A stretch of DNA of 63,533 bases from an uncultured Prevotella sp. Lineage in GTDB: Bacteria > Bacteroidota > Bacteroidia > Bacteroidales > Bacteroidaceae. Below the pieces are notes generated by a model. That model saw nothing but the letters and a program-made list of their open reading frames with translations. It did not search any database and was not told where the DNA came from. The translations under genes were made by a program, and so were the position numbers. The DNA is taken from the NCBI GenBank assembly GCA_934202525.1, contig CAKPYB010000016.1, forward strand, positions 1 through 63,533, given 5' to 3'. Numbering within the stretch: the stretch's first letter is position 1; each line of letters opens with the position of its first letter. Positions 58,438 to 63,533 of the stretch are shown here, in pieces.

Positions 58438-59637
58438 ATGCAACGAGCATTAGATTTTCTGAAGAATCACGTGGAGATTGCTTTCGCTACCAGCGAAGGC
58501 AATCGTCCGCATATCCGCATCTTCCAAATCATGAAGATGGAGGACTCTACCCTCTTCTTCGCCACATCGCCCGAGAAGGAGGTGTACAGACAGCTGCTGG
58601 AGAATCCGTTTGTAGAGATTATGGCAAACGAGGGCAAGGAGTTTGTAAAGGTGAATGGCAAGGCAGACTTCGGGGTGGATGAAGAAACACAGAAGTGGAT
58701 TTACGAACATAATCCTGTTCTGCCACGTCTCTATACATCCTTCGACAAACTGGCTTATTTCAAGGTGGAAATAGCGGAGATGGATCATTACGACCTCACG
58801 TCCACGCCTCCGATGTTCAAGCATTACAATATGAAGGACCATACGGTGAGCGACAGCAAACACCGCATGCAGAATCTTGACAAGATGTGCTGCATGCTGA
58901 TGAAAGATATAGGGGAATCGTACGCCATCCCTGCTGATCTCAAAGGAAAGCAGCAGATGCTGAGAGGACTGATGAACCTGCGCTATCCGATAGCAATGAA
59001 CGCAGATTTCCTGACTCTTCAGGATAAGGAACTGCAGATGCAGCGCAAGGAGAAAGGAGAGGTTTCGGTGGGAGATATTTCCAAAGATGATGCGGCGCTT
59101 ATTCTTTGGCAGGGAGACATCACCCGACTGCGGGTGGATGCGATAGTCAATGCCGCCAACAGTCAGATGCTGGGATGTTTCCAGCCTCTCCACAGCTGCA
59201 TCGACAACGCCATCCATTCTGCAGCAGGGATTCAGTTGCGTGATATTTGCAACAGAATGATGATGCACCAGGGACACCCGGAGGCAACGGGCAAGGCAAA
59301 GATTACTCCGGGATTCAATCTGCCTGCACGATACGTCATCCATACGGTGGGACCAATCATTCCAGATGGAGAGCCTACCCGGGAGCAATGTGTCCAACTG
59401 GCTTCGTGCTATCATGAATGTTTGCAGTTGGCAGAGCAAAACGGCTTGCAGTCCATCGCCTTCTGCTGTATTTCCACCGGCGTTTTCCGCTTTCCCAACC
59501 AGCTGGCTGCAGAAATCGCCGTCAGGGAAGTGAAATCATTTATGAATCAAGCTAAATACATCAGACATGTTATCTTCAATGTTTTCAAAGATCAAGACCG
59601 TGACATCTACTACAGACTGCTCCAGGCAGATTGCTGA
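58438..59637 (+). CDS. PNPOx-like flavin domain fused to a zinc-type macrodomain
   Basis: 399 residues. Residues 1-130 form a pyridoxamine-phosphate-oxidase-like split barrel (VEIAFATSEGNRPHIRIFQIMKMEDSTLFFATSPEKEVYRQL). Residues about 155-398 form a macrodomain of the class linked to SirTM: helical lead (KQQMLRGLMNLRYP), DAIVNAANSQMLGCF, and the zinc-ligand pattern C247-x4-H252-x-C254 (GCFQPLHSCIDNAIHSAAG), then CCISTGVFRFP. Zinc macrodomains remove ADP-ribose put on by the partner sirtuin. The next gene overlaps its end by 71 bp, so the two are translationally coupled. Confidence 0.9.
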   Translation: MQRALDFLKNHVEIAFATSEGNRPHIRIFQIMKMEDSTLFFATSPEKEVYRQLLENPFVEIMANEGKEFVKVNGKADFGVDEETQKWIYEHNPVLPRLYTSFDKLAYFKVEIAEMDHYDLTSTPPMFKHYNMKDHTVSDSKHRMQNLDKMCCMLMKDIGESYAIPADLKGKQQMLRGLMNLRYPIAMNADFLTLQDKELQMQRKEKGEVSVGDISKDDAALILWQGDITRLRVDAIVNAANSQMLGCFQPLHSCIDNAIHSAAGIQLRDICNRMMMHQGHPEATGKAKITPGFNLPARYVIHTVGPIIPDGEPTREQCVQLASCYHECLQLAEQNGLQSIAFCCISTGVFRFPNQLAAEIAVREVKSFMNQAKYIRHVIFNVFKDQDRDIYYRLLQADC

Positions 59638-60457
59638 AGCCCGTGAACAGATAGCCTCTGCAGAGTGCATCATCATCGGTGCCGGAGCCGGACTCTCTAC
59701 GGCTGCAGGACTCAGATACGATGGTCCTGATTTCGAGCATCGCTTTGCCGACTTCATTCAGAAGTATGGCATCAGCGACCTGTATTCGTCCAGTTTTTAT
59801 CCCTTCCAGACGGAGGAGGAATATTGGGCTTGCTGGGCTCGCCACATCGACTTTATCCGTTTTCGGAATGTGGCGCCACTGTATCAGCAGCTTTTCAAGC
59901 TTGTGAATCAGAAGGATTATTTTGTCATTACGACCAATGTTGACGGGCAGTTCAGAAAGGCAGGATTTGACGAAGACCGACTCTTCGAGGTGCAGGGCGA
60001 CTATGCTTATCTGCAATGTGCCAAAGGTTGCCACGACACATTATATGATAATGAGGAGCTGGTGAAGCGGATGGTGAACGCTACGGAAGACTGCAGGATT
60101 CCGTCTTCGCTGGTGCCACATTGTCCGATAGACGGAGAGAAGATGGCAGTGCATGTGAGATGCGATGAATACTTCGTAGAAGACGAAAGCTGGCAGGCTG
60201 CCTCTGAGCGCTACTGCCAGTTTTTGGAATATGCCAGGGAGAAGCGGACGGTATTGCTGGAACTGGGTGTGGGATTCAACACGCCCTCCATCATCCGCTT
60301 TCCGTTCGAAAGGATGGCTGCGTCGTGGAAGGACACGCATCTGGTGAGAATCAACCAGGAGAACACCCAGTCCATGCTTGACAATTCACACACCATTGCT
60401 ATCAGAAAAGATATTTCAGAAGTGCTATTACATTTTTTCAACGTCAAAAGCAATTAA
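59567..60457 (+). CDS. SirTM-type (macrodomain-linked) sirtuin, probable protein ADP-ribosyltransferase
   Basis: 296 residues from the first ATG; an ATG at 59579 would shorten it by four. The NAD-binding loop is GAGAGLSTAAGLRYDGPDF, followed by TTNVDGQFRKAGF. The position of the usual catalytic His is Gln143 (EVQGDYAYLQC), as in class M sirtuins, which transfer ADP-ribose instead of deacetylating. Zinc-type Cys pairs are partly present (CAKGCHD, then VPHCPIDG). Described SirTM operons also encode GcvH-L and a lipoate ligase, neither of which is nearby. Confidence 0.9.
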   Translation: MLSSMFSKIKTVTSTTDCSRQIAEAREQIASAECIIIGAGAGLSTAAGLRYDGPDFEHRFADFIQKYGISDLYSSSFYPFQTEEEYWACWARHIDFIRFRNVAPLYQQLFKLVNQKDYFVITTNVDGQFRKAGFDEDRLFEVQGDYAYLQCAKGCHDTLYDNEELVKRMVNATEDCRIPSSLVPHCPIDGEKMAVHVRCDEYFVEDESWQAASERYCQFLEYAREKRTVLLELGVGFNTPSIIRFPFERMAASWKDTHLVRINQENTQSMLDNSHTIAIRKDISEVLLHFFNVKSN

Positions 60458-60466
60458 TAATTGAAG

Positions 60467-60497
60467 GGGGAGTTTACTCATCTCGAGCAAACTCCCC
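60467..60497 (+). terminator. Hairpin after the sirtuin gene
   Basis: GGGGAGTTTACTC (60467-60479) pairs with GAGCAAACTCCCC (60485-60497) with one mismatch. The T-run is poor (TTGATGTAT), so termination may be weak. Confidence 0.6.
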
Positions 60498-60528
60498 TTG
60501 ATGTATATGGGTACATGTATTCATCAAT

Positions 60529-60577
60529 CCGGTCATTAAGGTCAAGGTCATTAAGGTCATTAAGGATTTCGGCTTTT
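60529..60577 (+). repeat. Solo arm of the GGTCATTAAGG family, copy D
   Basis: The first 38 or so nucleotides (CGGTCATTAAGGTCAAGG plus two more GTCATTAAGG units) are identical to the left arm of module B at 55486. There is no right arm. It lies in the 308-bp gap before the YhcG gene. Confidence 0.85.
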
Positions 60578-60670
60578 CAAAATATCCCTCTATCTTATAA
60601 AATAAGGTTAAATCAAGTTCGCCCTGCAAACAAAATCCATCCAAATAATCACTTTTCTGAATATTTTTTG

Positions 60671-60678
60671 TATTTTTG
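60671..60678 (+). promoter_or_regulatory. -7 element TATTTTTG before the YhcG nuclease gene
   Basis: TATTTTTG is followed by CAGA, 87 bp before the ATG. No clear -33. Confidence 0.55.
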
Positions 60679-60765
60679 CAGATATATTGCGCTGATATGG
60701 GAGTTGAGCATGGCTTATCATAGCGGTCATTGGGAAGCAAGGAAAAAGAAATAAAAAATATATAG

Positions 60766-61812
60766 ATGGAAAAGAATATTATAAATATAGATGCACATGT
60801 CATAGATGATATCAGAACCATCATCACAAGGGCAAGAAACAGAGCGTATCAATCTATCAACGAAACTCTGATACGCTCAAACTGGGAAATTGGCAAACGT
60901 ATTGTTGAAGAAGAGCAGCTTGGCAAGCAGCGTGCTGATTATGGAATACAGCTCATCAAGTCCATATCTCAGCAGTTAACGACTGAGTTCGGCTCGGGCT
61001 ATGGTGTTCGTAACCTTGCCTATTTCAAGCAATTATACCAATATTTTCCTAATTGGGAGATTTTGCACACGCGTGTGCAAAATCTTTCGTGGTCACATTT
61101 AAGATGCATTTTAAGGGTGGATGATGCACAAGCGAGGTTGTGGTACATACAAGAAGCAGCCGAACAAATGTGGAGTGTGAGAACCCTCGACCGCAATGTT
61201 GCCTCCCAATACTATTATCGTCTTCTGCAAACCAGCAATGAGCACAAAGATGAGGTAGAGAACGAGATGAAAACCCTTACAAAAGGATACGCAGACTCGC
61301 CTGCCATGTTCATCAAGTCGCCAATGGTGACAGAGTTCCTGGGCTTAACCCGAGACATGAGCTTCTCGGAAAGCGAACTGGAGAGTGCCATCATCACCCA
61401 TCTTCAGAAGTTTCTGATGGAGATGGGCAAAGGCTATGCCTTCGTGGAGCGCCAGCAGCACATCATCACCGATACCCAAGACTACTACATAGACCTGGTA
61501 TTCTACAATTACCTGATGAAATGCTTCGTACTGATCGATTTGAAGACGACTAAAATCACCCATCAGGACGTAGGACAAATGGATATGTATGTGAGAATGT
61601 ATGATGAACTGAAACGCACGGAAGGCGACAATCCGACCATCGGCATACTGCTCTGTTCGGAAACCAGTCAGGACATCGCAAGATTTTCCATCCTGCATGA
61701 CAGCAAGCAATTATTTGCTTCAAAATATCTCACATATCTTCCTACAGAACAGCAACTTAAGGAAGAAATAGAAAAGCAGAAAGAAATATTTAGATTACAA
61801 CATATAAGATAA
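60766..61812 (+). CDS. YhcG/DUF1016 PD-(D/E)XK nuclease-domain protein
   Basis: 348 residues. The N-terminal DUF1016 part is clear (ARNRAYQSINETLIRSNWEIGKRIVEEEQ, GYGVRNLAYFKQLYQYFPNWEILHTRVQNLSWSHLR). The C-terminal PD-(D/E)XK core is YYIDLVFYNYLMKCFVLIDLKTTKI (Asp ... Asp-x-Lys) with a downstream GQMDMYVRMYDE helix. Proteins of this family occur alone or near mobile and restriction-modification genes and probably cut DNA. Here it is alone behind copy D of the repeat family, which hints at an accessory locus. Confidence 0.92.
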   Translation: MEKNIINIDAHVIDDIRTIITRARNRAYQSINETLIRSNWEIGKRIVEEEQLGKQRADYGIQLIKSISQQLTTEFGSGYGVRNLAYFKQLYQYFPNWEILHTRVQNLSWSHLRCILRVDDAQARLWYIQEAAEQMWSVRTLDRNVASQYYYRLLQTSNEHKDEVENEMKTLTKGYADSPAMFIKSPMVTEFLGLTRDMSFSESELESAIITHLQKFLMEMGKGYAFVERQQHIITDTQDYYIDLVFYNYLMKCFVLIDLKTTKITHQDVGQMDMYVRMYDELKRTEGDNPTIGILLCSETSQDIARFSILHDSKQLFASKYLTYLPTEQQLKEEIEKQKEIFRLQHIR

Positions 61813-61883
61813 GTTAGTACCCCCCAAAATATCTCTGCCACAAGAAAAGAGACTAAAGTAAACAAGACTTTGAAGATTAGAGA

Positions 61884-62684
61884 ATGAAGAAGATATTATT
61901 CCTACACGGATTCTTCGCCACGGGCAGCTGCCCGATGGCGAGAGCCTTGAAAGAGGCGTTTGAGGGGACGGCGGTGGTGCTGACTCCCGACCTGCCATTG
62001 CACCCCAACGAGGCACTGAAGGAGATTCGCTCCATCATCGACCGGGAGCAGCCCGACTTGCTTCTGGGCAACAGCTGCGGCTCTTTCCTCGCCCAGATGC
62101 TGGCTCCGGTGGTGGGCATTCCTGCCCTGCTCGGCAATCCGTATTTCATGATGACGGAGTTTCTGAAGGAGCGCATCGGAGAGCATGAATACAAGGCACC
62201 GAGAAGGGACGGCAATCAGCGGCTGGTGATTGACGAGGCGCTGATAGAGGAATTTGCTGAGTTGGAAGCCGTGCAGTTCGACCATTGCAACCCATATTAT
62301 AAGGATCGTGTGTGGGGACTTTTTGGTGAGCAGGATACCCTGGCTCACTTCTCCCCTCTTTTCCTGGAGCATTACAACCAAGCCTTCCATTTCCCTGGCG
62401 GTCATACGCCTACTGAGCAGGAGGTGAAGACCTGGTACGCTCCCCTAGCCCGGAAAATGATGATGGAGTTTTCAGCAAAGGAAGAAAGATATTTCCAGCA
62501 CTTTAAGGGCGGCAAATACAAGTTCATCCATTCTGCCTTCGACTCAGAGACTCAGGAGCGCATGGTGGTTTATCAGGCTCTCTATGGAGACCAAGCCTAT
62601 TGGGTTCGCCCCGAAAACATGTTCTTCGGGAAAGTTACGAGGGACGGAAGAACTTTTAATCGTTTTACGGAAATAGACAGGTAA
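61884..62684 (+). CDS. YqiA/YcfP-like esterase fused to DUF1653
   Basis: 266 residues. Residues 1-185 form a small alpha/beta hydrolase: FLHGFFATG, nucleophile elbow GNSCGSF, an acid in GLFGEQDTLAHF and the His in FPGGHTP. Residues about 195-262 match the DUF1653 domain (YFQHFKGGKYKFIHSAFDSETQERMVVYQALYGDQAYWVRPENMFF). DUF1653 usually stands alone. The substrate is unknown. Confidence 0.88.
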   Translation: MKKILFLHGFFATGSCPMARALKEAFEGTAVVLTPDLPLHPNEALKEIRSIIDREQPDLLLGNSCGSFLAQMLAPVVGIPALLGNPYFMMTEFLKERIGEHEYKAPRRDGNQRLVIDEALIEEFAELEAVQFDHCNPYYKDRVWGLFGEQDTLAHFSPLFLEHYNQAFHFPGGHTPTEQEVKTWYAPLARKMMMEFSAKEERYFQHFKGGKYKFIHSAFDSETQERMVVYQALYGDQAYWVRPENMFFGKVTRDGRTFNRFTEIDR

Positions 62685-62710
62685 TTATATAATAGGTGTT
62701 GCTAAAAATT

Positions 62711-62737
62711 CAGTTTGTCGGAATTTCCGACGAACTG
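62711..62737. promoter_or_regulatory. Inverted repeat before the YczE-like gene
   Basis: CAGTTTGTCGGAA (62711-62723) is mirrored by TTCCGACGAACTG (62725-62737), with one mismatch. No T-run follows. It could be an operator or a weak terminator for the esterase gene. Confidence 0.55.
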
Positions 62738-62783
62738 CCGCTGATGGCGTATTTGCACATAAATTGATAATAAAATAATATAA

Positions 62784-63524
62784 ATGATTAAGAAAGAAGA
62801 AGTTATATCTTTTGCATGGCAGCATATTCTGCTGCTCGTATCGCTCTATGTAATGACTTTCGGAGTCGCTGCATGTGTGCGAAGTCAGTTAGGTTCAAGT
62901 GTTATTTCCACCATCCCTTACGTGATGGCTTCGGCAGGAACGATACTTGACTACATTCCCCGATGGACTATCGGCGGCTACACCATCATGATGAACGCCA
63001 TCTTCGTGGTGCTGCAGATTCTGATTCTGAGAAGAAACTTCGAGTGGGTGCAACTCTTCCAGCTCGTTATCGGCTTTTTCTTCGGAATGCTCATTGACCT
63101 CAACATGGTGCTTACGGAGTGGATGGTTTCAGAAAATATCCTGGTCAATGCCCTTGTGCAGATAGCCGGTTGCACCATCCTCGGTTTCGGAATCGCCATG
63201 GAGGTGAAATGCGGCTCAGTAACCATGCCGGGCGAGGGCATTTCCATCGCCATTCACAAGGTGACTGGCTGGCCATTCCCTAAAGCCAAGATTCGTGTGG
63301 ACATCACGCTCGTAGTCTTAGCCGTCGTGTTCAGCTTCCTGCTTCTCGGTTCATGGAAATGGGAGATTGTGGGAATCGGCACTCTCTTCGCCATGGTCTA
63401 TGTAGGCGTTACGGTTCGCCTATTCAACAAGCATCTTGCGTGGTTCGACCGCCTGCTCCACTATCGCCCTGGTTGCCGCAGATATGTTTACGGACTGGCA
63501 AGATACATAAGAAGACAGATGTAA
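62784..63524 (+). CDS. YczE/YitT-like integral membrane protein
   Basis: 246 residues with five or so membrane helices (HILLLVSLYVMTFGVAACV, IMMNAIFVVLQILIL, LFQLVIGFFFGMLIDL, ILVNALVQIAGCTILGFGIAMEV, ITLVVLAVVFSFLLLG). The SQLGSSVISTIPYVMA and MPGEGISIAIHKVTGWPFPKAKIRVD segments match the COG2364 (YczE) family. A basic C-terminal tail ends it. No function is established. It is complete, ending 9 nt before the window edge. Confidence 0.87.
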   Translation: MIKKEEVISFAWQHILLLVSLYVMTFGVAACVRSQLGSSVISTIPYVMASAGTILDYIPRWTIGGYTIMMNAIFVVLQILILRRNFEWVQLFQLVIGFFFGMLIDLNMVLTEWMVSENILVNALVQIAGCTILGFGIAMEVKCGSVTMPGEGISIAIHKVTGWPFPKAKIRVDITLVVLAVVFSFLLLGSWKWEIVGIGTLFAMVYVGVTVRLFNKHLAWFDRLLHYRPGCRRYVYGLARYIRRQM

Positions 63525-63533
63525 GTTTTTCTA

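Noticed and set aside
60710..60753. A 14-codon ORF (starting MAYHSGHW) before the YhcG gene
   Set aside because: Too short and without a recognised relative or a second copy for comparison. Chance is sufficient.
1..63533. Prophage, integrative element or transposase genes
   Set aside because: I found no integrase, transposase, relaxase or phage structural genes. The only mobile-like features are the non-coding elements listed.

Overview
The window looks like a chromosome segment of a gut Bacteroidales, most probably Prevotella/Segatella. The supporting signs are the phylum-type promoters (TTTG, about 20 bp, TAnnTTTG) before many genes, weak or absent Shine-Dalgarno sites, a complete moxR-bat aerotolerance operon, an HU-like gene followed by a 31-residue 'smalltalk' ORF, many small lipoproteins, and PFOR (nifJ) with extreme codon bias. 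The genus is an inference. I saw no rRNA, tRNA, CRISPR array, prophage or transposase gene.

Layout. 1-7.4 kb: small secreted protein, coiled-coil protein-slyD-aroC, OmpH-like lipoprotein-nth, pepD, lipoprotein, orphan ECF sigma factor. 7.6-14.5 kb: htpG, sdaA, a secreted cyclophilin, a Gly/Tyr-rich outer-membrane-type protein, a divergent wecB-like gene. 14.6-17 kb: slipin-NfeD-M48 membrane-protease operon. 17.3-25.5 kb: a CobW/COG0523 GTPase behind a near-perfect sigma-54 promoter, GNAT, an unusual NAD+ DNA ligase, serpin, ATP-grasp protein, AAA ATPase with a Gln in Walker B. 25.7-29.3 kb: nifJ. 30.5-47.2 kb: an ABC-F gene facing a long leftward run moxR-DUF58-X-batA-batB-batC-batD/E-PAP2-queA-ABC-F-M13 peptidase. 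47.4-50.2 kb: HAD-panB-MFS. 50.4-54.7 kb: rsmG, MBL hydrolase, ruvC, ModF-like ABC ATPase, secreted protein. 56-63.5 kb: HU-like/smalltalk cassette, degenerate MBL protein, PNPOx-Zn-macrodomain fusion plus SirTM-type sirtuin, YhcG nuclease, esterase-DUF1653 fusion, YczE-like membrane protein.

The most unusual material is non-coding. Two homologous modules of about 0.9 kb (about 29665-30537 and 55085-55987) precede an ABC-F gene and an HU-like gene, 25 kb apart and in the same orientation. Each holds a giant imperfect palindrome whose arms differ between copies but stay complementary within each copy, then a promoter, then a leader of about 170 nt with conserved hairpins, two competing partners for one strand (GGTCTT with either of two AAGACC), and a conserved 8-codon ORF. 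This is the best candidate here for an undescribed regulatory system.

A second non-coding family is a composite palindromic element of 100-320 bp with conserved termini, present seven times between genes and never inside one. It resembles a MITE or REPIN.

Among proteins, the strongest candidate is the overlapping macrodomain/sirtuin pair at 58.4-60.5 kb. It looks like an ADP-ribosylation system without the GcvH-L and LplA2 partners of described SirTM operons, and its macrodomain is joined to a flavin-reductase-like domain.
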